In this document: in pieces, positions 35,473 to 43,154 of the stretch
Layout: every line of letters starts with the position of its first letter
Numbering within the stretch: position 1 is the first letter of the stretch
Assembly: GCF_003449015.1 (NCBI RefSeq)
Contig: NZ_QRGD01000008.1
Coordinates: 229,119-293,118 of the forward strand
Direction of reading: 5' to 3'
Source of the DNA: Aureibaculum luteum
GTDB taxonomy: Bacteria > Bacteroidota > Bacteroidia > Flavobacteriales > Flavobacteriaceae
Length of the DNA: 64,000 bases
The notes under the pieces: model-generated
Databases searched by the model: none
Seen by the model: only the letters and a program-made list of their open reading frames with translations
Told to the model about the DNA's origin: nothing
Position numbers and translations under genes: made by a program

Positions 35473-36315
35473 ATGTCAATCCTTCTACAAAGCAGCATGG
35501 GGCTGGAATATATAGATGCCGTTTTTACAACCATTAAAAGCAGTGAATTTTCCCATTATACCATCCTAGGGATGAAAACCTTGGCAGTGCTATTCTTTTT
35601 GGTCAACATACTTAAAAAGTACAATGAGGGCGTGGCAACCAAAGAAGGTTATACTTGGGGATTAACTCCTGCGGAACTAGCAAAGAATTTTGCCGTAGTG
35701 ATTCTTGTCATTTTCTCAACGCAATTATTAGGTGTTTTTGATTCCATTCTGGTAACTATTGAAAGCCAATATGCGGATACCGCCCCTGCATTATTGCCTT
35801 TACAATTAAAGGACATTGATATTGAAACAAATGTTGGGATCATTGATGCTGCAAAGAAAGCCATGGCCTTGTTATATGAAGCATTGGTAACCCCATTCTT
35901 TGGACTAAGGATATTGTCCTTTATCATCGCTGTATTTCTATGGCTGTTGGATTTGTTTATCTATCCGTTGTTTTTGGCAGAAAGATTTTTCCTGTTGGGC
36001 ATTATGCAAGCTTTTTTCCCTTTGGTTATAAGTCTGGCTGTATTTGAAAAATTTAGAGAAATGGCTTATAATTTCTTTAAGCTTTACGCTGGAGTATATA
36101 TGCTCGTTCCTGCTTTTTTTCTCGTAAATGTATTTATCAATAACATTTATACGGAAATCAACACCAACTTTTGGAACAACCTCTTTGGAACGGATTGGGG
36201 AGAGCAGTATTTCGCACCATTGATCGAGTTTGGTTCAATAGGTTTTATAGTCCTATTAAAATTCAGATTGTACCGTAGGGCAACCACGTTTACCTTAAGA
36301 CTCTTTACTGGCTAA
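35473..36315 (+). CDS. traJ: conjugation protein TraJ (VirB6/TrbL-like)
   Basis: A 280-residue polytopic inner-membrane protein with about six helices (for example TLAVLFFLVNILKKYNEG, FAVVILVIFSTQLLGVFD, ILSFIIAVFLWLLDLFIYPL). Such TraJ proteins are the VirB6-like channel core. It is coupled closely to traI upstream and precedes traK by 61 bases. Confidence 0.85.
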   Translation: MSILLQSSMGLEYIDAVFTTIKSSEFSHYTILGMKTLAVLFFLVNILKKYNEGVATKEGYTWGLTPAELAKNFAVVILVIFSTQLLGVFDSILVTIESQYADTAPALLPLQLKDIDIETNVGIIDAAKKAMALLYEALVTPFFGLRILSFIIAVFLWLLDLFIYPLFLAERFFLLGIMQAFFPLVISLAVFEKFREMAYNFFKLYAGVYMLVPAFFLVNVFINNIYTEINTNFWNNLFGTDWGEQYFAPLIEFGSIGFIVLLKFRLYRRATTFTLRLFTG

Positions 36316-36375
36316 GGATGTCTAAGACACATTTGACAATTAAAATAATGCTTAAAAAATCAATAAAAAACAAGA

Positions 36376-36990
36376 ATGAAAACACCCTATGAAAATATTT
36401 ATTCGCTATTAAAGCAAAATCGGTTTATTGTTTTATCTGTGGTAATTAGTTCCGCTAGCGTAGCAATTGTTTCAGTATTTATGGTAGTCCATCTCTATAA
36501 TAAATCCGTAAACAATGCTTACATGGTCAATACAGATGGTCATGTAATACCCTTACAGCTTGTTTCACAAAAAGAAAATCTGGAAGTTGAAACCAAAGCA
36601 CATTTGGAACTGTTTCATACTTATTTCTATAATATAGATGCCAGTAATTACGAAAAGAACTTATCGAAAGCATTATGGCTAGGAGATAGCACCGTAGATG
36701 CCATTTACCGACAAAAAAAGTCTGATGGCGTTTACAACCGTTTGTTACAGTATTCATTGGTGCAACGTGTAATCCGAATTGAATCCAATGTGGATTTACA
36801 AAAAGAGCCTTATCGTTTTGAATGTATAGTACTATTTGAAATTAACCGTGGGACTATGGTTGATACTTACGAGTTGACCACTACGGGAAGTTTGATTCAT
36901 GTCGAGCGAAATTTCCCCAACAATACACATGGATTATTGATCACCAACTTTTTTGAAAAGACCTTGAAAAAAAGTGTAGCATCCAATTAA
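36376..36990 (+). CDS. traK: conjugation protein TraK (VirB8-like)
   Basis: A 204-residue protein with a single N-terminal membrane helix (FIVLSVVISSASVAIVSVFMV) and a periplasmic domain of VirB8-like NTF2 fold (LELFHTYFYNIDASNYEKNL, VIRIESNVDLQKEPYRFECI). In Bacteroides elements TraK joins the inner-membrane assembly. The next gene is TraM; the small TraL usually found between them is absent, the gap being only 11 bases. Confidence 0.85.
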   Translation: MKTPYENIYSLLKQNRFIVLSVVISSASVAIVSVFMVVHLYNKSVNNAYMVNTDGHVIPLQLVSQKENLEVETKAHLELFHTYFYNIDASNYEKNLSKALWLGDSTVDAIYRQKKSDGVYNRLLQYSLVQRVIRIESNVDLQKEPYRFECIVLFEINRGTMVDTYELTTTGSLIHVERNFPNNTHGLLITNFFEKTLKKSVASN

Positions 36991-37001
36991 AATCACAAAT
37001 T

Positions 37002-37925
37002 ATGAAAATCCAAAAAAAGAAAATTGTATTCATTATTATTCTTGCTTCCATTCTGCTGTATATAATAGCATATGCAACGACTTTATTTAAGAAAGATGAG
37101 GATTCGGTCATAGAGAATAATGAAGTCCCAGTCCCAGAACTTATAGACGAACAAAAACAGTATAAATCAAAACTTGATGCCCTCAACGATTTAAAAGAAG
37201 TGAGGCAAACCAATGCACCAAGTATTTATGATGAACGTTTGTTAGATTCCACAGGAACGTATGACCCTAAGTTTATAGATAAGGAAAAGCAACGCATCAT
37301 TGATAGTATTTACCGAAATGGACAAATTCAGTATTCAAATAGGAACTCCACTAGAACACATACCAATACAAATCCAGTCGATAGATTCAAAGATTCATTG
37401 AAGATGCTTCAAGAATTATTTACTTCCGCTAAAAGGATGGGAACAGAACATGAGCAATTTTTTGCATCAGATCCAACAACAAACGAGAACTCAAAAAAGG
37501 AAACCAATACGGATAAAGCCATTTATGTTGAAGTGGATGGCAATCAAGTGGTCAAAAAAGATTATCGCTTGCGTATGCGTTTAACAAAGGATGCTGTCAT
37601 TAATAACAAGCTTATTCCCAAAAACTCACTTATCTATGGATTTATAAAATTTCAACCCAATAGGGCCATGATTGAAATTGAAAACATCAATCACGAACCC
37701 ACCAAATTAAAAGCTTTTGACTTACAAGATGGAAGTGAAGGCATTTATGTGGAAAATAGTTTTAGGGGTGAAATTGCCAAAGAAGTTGCTGGAGAACTTA
37801 TAGACGAAGTGAATATTCCCGGAGTGCCACAATTGGGAAGTGTAACCAAAGTATTTCAACGACATAACCGAAAAATAAAAGTAACCATCATCAATAATTA
37901 CAAACTCATTTTAAAACCTCGTTAA
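37002..37925 (+). CDS. traM: conjugation protein TraM (VirB10-like)
   Basis: A 307-residue protein with an N-terminal membrane helix (IVFIIILASILLYIIAYAT), a flexible periplasmic linker rich in charged residues, and a C-terminal domain of the Bacteroides TraM type (RLRMRLTKDAVINNKLIPKN, SLIYGFIKFQPNRAMIEI). VirB10-like proteins span the envelope and connect inner and outer membrane rings. Intact and of normal length for the smaller flavobacterial TraM. Confidence 0.87.
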   Translation: MKIQKKKIVFIIILASILLYIIAYATTLFKKDEDSVIENNEVPVPELIDEQKQYKSKLDALNDLKEVRQTNAPSIYDERLLDSTGTYDPKFIDKEKQRIIDSIYRNGQIQYSNRNSTRTHTNTNPVDRFKDSLKMLQELFTSAKRMGTEHEQFFASDPTTNENSKKETNTDKAIYVEVDGNQVVKKDYRLRMRLTKDAVINNKLIPKNSLIYGFIKFQPNRAMIEIENINHEPTKLKAFDLQDGSEGIYVENSFRGEIAKEVAGELIDEVNIPGVPQLGSVTKVFQRHNRKIKVTIINNYKLILKPR

Positions 37926-37956
37926 GCTCCATAATGGACATTTAAAACAAATCCAA

Positions 37957-38772
37957 ATGAAAATCTACATCTCAATAATACTATTAGCATATTCAGTTAC
38001 ATCCCAAACACAACAATCTTTGGACACTATTTATGCCAATGACAAAAAGAGTGTTGCCCTATTTTTTCCAACTCCAATACGACAAGGAATTACAGGCTCA
38101 CAGCATTTTGTGTTTACTTATAACACAGAAACCGAACAGTATTTAGGTTTGTTACAGGCAAAGTCTGGAGCAACCAGTAATCTATTGGTCATTGGTGATG
38201 ATGGTTCTGTTTTCTCTTATATTATTGCTTATAACAAAGAGCTTCAACAATTGAATTATTTTATCCCCAAAACAAATAGTATTGGAAATGAAATTCCAAA
38301 AAAGGTGGAAGACATAAATAAAATAGTAAAGCAAGATTCATTATTGAAAATTGAATTGTTGAATCCCTATCAATATAGAAAAGAATATTTTGAAAAATTT
38401 AGTGAACATTTGTTGACCAAAAGGCATCCAGTTCAAAAGGTTAAACATGGTAATGCAATTTTGTTTTCTCTAAAAAAGCTGATTTATGACCGTTCTGAAG
38501 TATACGCTGTCATTGAGATTAATAACAGGTCTGGAATAGACTTTGAAGTAGATTATATTAATTTTTATAGTGTGAATGCCAATAAAAGAATGAAGTCATC
38601 TTTTCAGCAATTAAAAATTCAACCTATATATATCTATAATTTTCCAAATAGATTTGTGAATGGAAAAACTACCATGTTTGTGGTTGTAATGCCTAAATTT
38701 ACTTTAGGAAGTTCAGAAAAATTGTCTGTTCAGATTAAAGAGAAAAATGGGAATAGGGAGATGAAGTTGTAG
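37957..38772 (+). CDS. traN: conjugation protein TraN (VirB9-like)
   Basis: A 271-residue exported protein (signal MKIYISIILLAYSVTSQT) with a beta-rich body typical of TraN/DUF4138, beginning SVALFFPTPIRQGITGSQHF and ending with an immunoglobulin-like region (IEINNRSGIDFEVDYINFYS). VirB9-like proteins form the periplasmic part of the core complex. It is the last gene of the block; TraO, TraP, TraQ, relaxase and coupling protein do not follow. Confidence 0.85.
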   Translation: MKIYISIILLAYSVTSQTQQSLDTIYANDKKSVALFFPTPIRQGITGSQHFVFTYNTETEQYLGLLQAKSGATSNLLVIGDDGSVFSYIIAYNKELQQLNYFIPKTNSIGNEIPKKVEDINKIVKQDSLLKIELLNPYQYRKEYFEKFSEHLLTKRHPVQKVKHGNAILFSLKKLIYDRSEVYAVIEINNRSGIDFEVDYINFYSVNANKRMKSSFQQLKIQPIYIYNFPNRFVNGKTTMFVVVMPKFTLGSSEKLSVQIKEKNGNREMKL

Positions 38773-38818
38773 ATGCACGAACTATCGTTTATTAAGAATT
38801 AGCGTAAATGTCATAGTC

Positions 38819-38985
38819 TCATAAAACGTTCGTTTTATGAAATTTTTGGAAATATAAACAGATTTTTAAATCAGTTCTTCTAAATGTTCTACATTTTTAA
38901 GAAGGACATAATCTCGGTTAATAATGTTAGTATTATAAGTAAAATTAAATTTATCATTTTTAATTAATTGATATTTATTGGAGTT
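38819..38985. repeat. TTCG-hairpin repeat unit downstream of traN
   Basis: It begins with a hairpin TCATAAAACG-TT-CGTTTTATGA (38819-38840), then TTTTAAATCAGTTCTTC, GGACATAATCTCGG and ATAAGTAAAATTAAATTTAT. It matches 54612-54766 over its whole length. The remaining 38986-39084 holds another GTTCGTTTTATGAGAC motif and no gene. Confidence 0.75.
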
Positions 38986-39084
38986 CTACAACAGCCATGT
39001 TCGTTTTATGAGACTTTTAACTTCATTCTTTGAATTGTAAAATCTTATTCCTGTAAATGATTAGTATTCCAATTTAAAAATTGA

Positions 39085-39602
39085 TTATTTCCACCAACCA
39101 TTATGTTTTCTAATATAAATAATTTGTCCTGTGTGATAAGCAGTATGTGCTGTCATATTGACAATTTCTGTATTCCACTCAATAATTTGTTCCCCTGTTG
39201 CATTTTCGGTCAATTTTTCCCATTCCGTTTGAATACTATCTAATTTTTTTACTGCATTTTCCCAATCCGTTCCATTGTTCTTTTTGAAAGTTTCCTTATT
39301 GCCAGCTTTAAATTCGGGTACTTTTTCTCCTTTAAATTCTTTGAGATTCATTTCATTCCAAAAAATCAAATGAGAAACCAATTCTCCAATCGAATGATTT
39401 TCTGTGCTATCCTTCAAGTTAGATTGTTCTAACGTGAGTCCTTCAATTGCTTTTTTTGTTGGCACGAACCATCCTTCATTCGTGTGAGGGTTTTTCAATT
39501 GTTGAACGAGTAATGATTTTACCTTCGAATTCGAATCACATTTCTTTTCGAACAGCTAAAAATTATTATTCCAAGTCCTATCAAGGTTAAAATATTTTTC
39601 AT
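39085..39602 (-). pseudogene. DinB-superfamily lipoprotein gene with a frameshift
   Basis: The C-terminal 137 codons encode a DinB-type four-helix protein (NEGWFVPTKKAIEGLTLEQ, SHLIFWNEMNLKEF, MTAHTAYHTGQIIYIRKHN, with His residues in the usual metal positions). Upstream, an ATG at 39602 starts a lipoprotein signal MKNILTLIGLGIIIFSCSK in a different frame. The two frames meet near 39540-39545 beside an AAAAG run, so a one-base change restores one gene of about 172 codons. The start codon follows the cassette-boundary site at 39603-39618 directly. Confidence 0.78.
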
Positions 39603-39618
39603 CGTTTATTTAGACTTT
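39603..39618 (-). repeat. cassette-boundary-like site abutting the DinB lipoprotein start
   Basis: On the minus strand AAAGTCTAAATAAACG is followed at once by the ATG of the DinB lipoprotein gene. This is the same 19 bases, start codon included, as at 10356-10374. The stretch to 39675 (CTTGGAAAGCAAGTT-type, then the GTTCG hairpin) also matches 54770-54843. Confidence 0.8.
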
Positions 39619-39684
39619 GGAAAGCAAGTTATAAATAATATTTGATTGTCTTATTAAATGTTCGTTTTATAGGACTACGTCTAA

Positions 39685-39840
39685 AGAAATACAACAGACG
39701 AGTAAAAATACTATTTTTAAGTCCATTTAATAAAAAGGATATGGTTGTTCGGCTTAAGCTTTGATTTTATAATTAATGCATTGAGGCTATATATGTAGGT
39801 TTTTTTTAAAAGGAACGCAATATTAAAATTTATACAAATT
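39685..39840. repeat. direct repeat holding the 5-prime remnant of a LytTR regulator
   Basis: About 150 bp similar to 42992-43140. In reverse it reads EQPYPFY, a stop, then MDLKIVFLLVCCISL, the degenerate N-terminus of the LytTR regulator at 42205-43060. The two copies lie in the same orientation about 3.3 kb apart and flank 39927-42915. No other feature was seen in 39841-39926. Confidence 0.7.
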
Positions 39841-39926
39841 AATATCAATTTGTGTTTAACATTTGATGGTAATGTAATATTCCAATATTCTTAATCTGAC
39901 GAAAAGAGCAAAAGCAATTACTAAAT

Positions 39927-41447
39927 TTATTCAAATATTCTATTATTAAACAGGACTTTCATTTTCTCGAAATCTTGTTTAGGATTTTTACAGATATATA
40001 TCCGTTGATATAGTTCTTCCTCGGTATCCGCATACGGATTATAAATTGACCTGACCAAAGTCACTTCTTCAAAATAAGGCTTAAAGAAATCTCCAACTTG
40101 ATAACTCAATGCGATAAGAGTATGAGGCATTTTACCTTTTGATGTCCAATTGTAAAAACTTCCGTGATAAGAAAATGCTTTTGGAAGATTCAATGATTCC
40201 CCGAACAAGTTCACAGCTCCAGCTTGTGCATAATGTTTTCCCCAAATTAGAGTATTCTTTTTTTCATTATTGGGTAAACCGTCATAAACGGATTTTAACG
40301 CTTGTATTGTTGTTTTCCATTTGTCTTGTGTATAATATTCATCATATTTTACCCCAAATTCACCACCTTGAATTTCTTTTTCTTCGAATGGATAGACCTT
40401 TTCAAGATAACGATTAAAGCTATAAATAGGCATTCCAAAAGGGATAAGCACAGTACCAAAAATCATTAGTACCGAAATAGGATAAATTATCCATTTTCTT
40501 TTAGGTGTTACTATTTCCTCCCAAAATAATGCTCCAAATGGCAAGAGAGTTAATATAATCGGGAAGAAATAATAAGTTTTACCGTTTTTAAACAAAAGTA
40601 GTAGAAAGGACATTCCTATTGTGATTGATATTATCCGAGTTTCAATTTGCCTTTTTGATTTGAAAAGATAAAAAATTGTAGGAATTACCAATATCAAAGT
40701 TACTATCGGATTAATTGCAATTAATAAACTTGTTAAATTCTCTAACCTGCTTATTTTATCCAATTGTGTTTGGTAAAGCCTGTCTCTCATTTGTAGTAAA
40801 GGAAAATCGTTTGAAAATTGCCAAATAATATTTGGTGCAATACAAAGTAGAAAAACTATGATATTTAACCAAAATTTGTGTGTGACTAAAGCTGTTCTTG
40901 TTCTTTGAAAAAGTAATATTCCCGACAGTCCAAAAAGAAAAAAGATACTGTCATATTTTGTTAAAAAGCCAAGAATGCAAAATATGGTAAGATACCATAA
41001 CGATTTTCTATCGAGATATTTTACAAATTTTACCAGTTGGTAAAACCCCAAGACCCAAAATAACTGACTGAAAACCACCGGTTGAAAAAGTTGTTGTGAA
41101 CGCCCAAAGCCTGGTGCTATAATAATAGCAAACAGCACAAAAAATATTGCTTTGTTTTTTCCTCCCAATTCAATGGTGGTTTTTGCCAAATAAATGATGA
41201 TGAGTATGGCTGCAATGTGAGGAAAAATATGATGGATAAAAACGGAATTGGAATAAAACAGATTCTGAATATATGCTATGACACCGATTAAAGGTGGAAA
41301 TTCCATATAGCCAAAGGCAAGGTGTTTTCCAACTTCAATATGTAACAACTCATCTCCCTGAAAACCCGAATGAGTGTCCGCTACTAAATGTAAAGTTAAT
41401 TTTATAATACAAAATAATAAAACTAACAATTTGGTTTGTTTATTCAT
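39927..41447 (-). CDS. GT39/ArnT-like membrane glycosyltransferase
   Basis: A 506-residue protein with about 11 membrane helices in residues 1-335. The first periplasmic loop carries FQGDELLHIEVGKHLAFGYM and EFPPLIGVIAYI, the Asp-Glu and Pro pattern of the PMT/ArnT (glycosyltransferase 39 and DUF-type) family that transfers sugars from polyprenyl phosphate. The C-terminal soluble domain begins near 340. It probably decorates a surface glycan or lipid. It lies 29 bases downstream of an ICMT-like gene and may be cotranscribed with it. Confidence 0.83.
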   Translation of the reverse strand: MNKQTKLLVLLFCIIKLTLHLVADTHSGFQGDELLHIEVGKHLAFGYMEFPPLIGVIAYIQNLFYSNSVFIHHIFPHIAAILIIIYLAKTTIELGGKNKAIFFVLFAIIIAPGFGRSQQLFQPVVFSQLFWVLGFYQLVKFVKYLDRKSLWYLTIFCILGFLTKYDSIFFLFGLSGILLFQRTRTALVTHKFWLNIIVFLLCIAPNIIWQFSNDFPLLQMRDRLYQTQLDKISRLENLTSLLIAINPIVTLILVIPTIFYLFKSKRQIETRIISITIGMSFLLLLFKNGKTYYFFPIILTLLPFGALFWEEIVTPKRKWIIYPISVLMIFGTVLIPFGMPIYSFNRYLEKVYPFEEKEIQGGEFGVKYDEYYTQDKWKTTIQALKSVYDGLPNNEKKNTLIWGKHYAQAGAVNLFGESLNLPKAFSYHGSFYNWTSKGKMPHTLIALSYQVGDFFKPYFEEVTLVRSIYNPYADTEEELYQRIYICKNPKQDFEKMKVLFNNRIFE

Positions 41448-41475
41448 TAGGTTTCACTTTTTGAGTCAATTTTAA

Positions 41476-42054
41476 TTAAAGAATATAAGGTATTAAGGCT
41501 TTTGTTCTTTTTTTGTATTCAAGATATTGATTTCCAAAATTCTCGGTCAGTAATTTTTCCTCTTTTGTAAGTTTGAACCAAAATGATATAAAAACTATTA
41601 GAACTGCTATAATTCCTCGATAATCTCCAACTATTATCGCGTTTCCGATAAAAAGCAACAAGAATCCGGTATAAATTGGATGTCGTACAATTTTATACAA
41701 TCCACTTTGTATCAGCTCGTGGTCTTCTTTGTTTTGCACGGACAAACTCCAATTATTACCTAATCTGTATCTTGACCAACAAGTGATAATTGCTCCTAAT
41801 ATGCAAATTGTAAGACCGATTGTACCAACAAAATTGGTGTGCTCGACAAAATTTTCCCTTATCAGTATATGCATAAACCATTCTGTTGGACCGAGCAATA
41901 ATCCTGCAACAATTAAAGGAAGCCAATAAAAGAGAAATCTTTTCAGAATAGGCTCTTGGCTCTTGACTTTTTTGGCAGAAAACCCTGAAATAGACCAATA
42001 GGTCAATACAATTAACCAAGTGATTTTTAATCCGATTTTTATGTAGTCACTCAT
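41476..42054 (-). CDS. isoprenylcysteine carboxyl methyltransferase-like membrane protein
   Basis: A 192-residue protein with about five membrane helices and the ICMT/PEMT signature near the C-terminus: DHELIQSGLYKIVRHPIYTG, with the RHPIYTG motif that binds S-adenosylmethionine, followed by LTKEEKLLTENFGNQYLEYK. Bacterial members methylate lipids or unknown substrates. It is upstream of the GT39-like gene on the same strand. Confidence 0.87.
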   Translation of the reverse strand: MSDYIKIGLKITWLIVLTYWSISGFSAKKVKSQEPILKRFLFYWLPLIVAGLLLGPTEWFMHILIRENFVEHTNFVGTIGLTICILGAIITCWSRYRLGNNWSLSVQNKEDHELIQSGLYKIVRHPIYTGFLLLFIGNAIIVGDYRGIIAVLIVFISFWFKLTKEEKLLTENFGNQYLEYKKRTKALIPYIL

Positions 42055-42204
42055 AAATTATTTTTAATTTCTGTTTTTTTATTATGTGCTTTTTCATCAC
42101 AAAAAAATAACATCATTATTGTTTTATGCTCACAAAAATAAAGACAAAACCAATTCAGCGAGAGTTTAAGTGACCAACAACAAGCAAGAGTGATGAAATA
42201 CAAA

Positions 42205-43060
42205 TTAGTGAGTATCTCGATGGGAATAAATGCTATTAAATTCTTGAATCGTAGAACGAGATACAGGAATGTCGCTTTCAGAATAATTTTTTAAATGAAG
42301 CATATATCCTTGGGCATTGCCAGAAATGGATTCGATGGAATTCAGATTTACCAAATAGGAACGGTGTGTTTTAAAAACAAAAGAAAAGGGATTGAGTTGT
42401 TGTTCCAGCTCTTTTAATGTCAAACGTTTTAACGATTTTTCGAACCCGTTTGTGTTGCTACAAACAATTTCAGTATAGTTGCTTTCTACTTTTGCAAAAA
42501 GAAACTTGTCCATATTTAATTCAAATTGTTCTCCCGCAATAGGTGTGTCGATGTGTACAGAATTACTGATTGTTGCTGTTGATGGATACGTTGGTAGCCT
42601 TTTCAAAAAACTCAAATGTCGATACAAGAGTCGCTCAAGGTTTAGCGGCAATATAACTGCAAGTAGTAAACTGCCTACCAAAAATGTATTCCGAATTTCT
42701 TCCCAAAGGTAACGCAACGACCAATTATCGGGATTGGTATAAATAAAATCACGAAGTAAAAAATCGACAAGACCGATAATGAGCAGTATGAGTGATAAGT
42801 GCAAAAATTCTTTTCCGAGTGTCCAACGGCTTGTGTTTTTTACTATTCTGTTGAGCAAAAAAGATAGCCCATCGCAATTGGAATCGGAATAAATGCGTGT
42901 AAAATAACAATCCAAAAACCATTAATTTTGTTTTCAGCCGGATTTATAGAGAAAGGTTCAAATAGATAAGAAAACAAAAAGCTTGCAATAGAAACACAAC
43001 AGACTAGTAAAAATACTTTTCTTAAGTCCTCGTAATAAAAAGGATAGGGCTGTTTGGCAT
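42205..43060 (-). pseudogene. membrane-bound LytTR regulator, frameshifted
   Basis: The intact frame to 42915 encodes three or four membrane helices and a C-terminal LytTR domain (LFAKVESNYTEIVCSNTNGF, FKTHRSYLVNLNSIESI). Upstream another frame continues the same protein: PYPFYYEDLRKVFLLVCC and INGFWIVILHAFIPIPIAMG. The frames meet at a run of six A at 42857-42862, the kind of site where one base is lost or gained. A second slip at GGG 43047-43049 would link the ATG at 43060 (MPNS) to PYPFYYEDL. Two slips mark it as a pseudogene, unless the run is an assembly error. Confidence 0.75.
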
Positions 43061-43140
43061 ATGTGTTGATTTACACTGAATGTTCTATTGAGGCTATAAA
43101 TGTAGTTTTTTTAAAGGAATGCAATATTAAAATTATAGAT
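42992..43140. repeat. direct repeat copy overlapping the LytTR gene start
   Basis: Counterpart of 39685-39840 with shared AACAGACTAGTAAAAATACT-like, TAATAAAAAGGATA and ATTGAGGCTATA blocks and TTAAAGGAATGCAATATTAA. The copy covers the 5-prime end of the regulator and its upstream region. Confidence 0.7.
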
Positions 43141-43154
43141 ATTATTAGGCCAAG

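Noticed and set aside
31783..38772. Complete conjugative transposon
   Set aside because: Relaxase, coupling protein, integrase and several tra genes are not in the window, so only a partial block is claimed.
41756..42019. Second minus-strand ORF inside the ICMT-like gene
   Set aside because: Out-of-frame overlap with a well-supported membrane protein.
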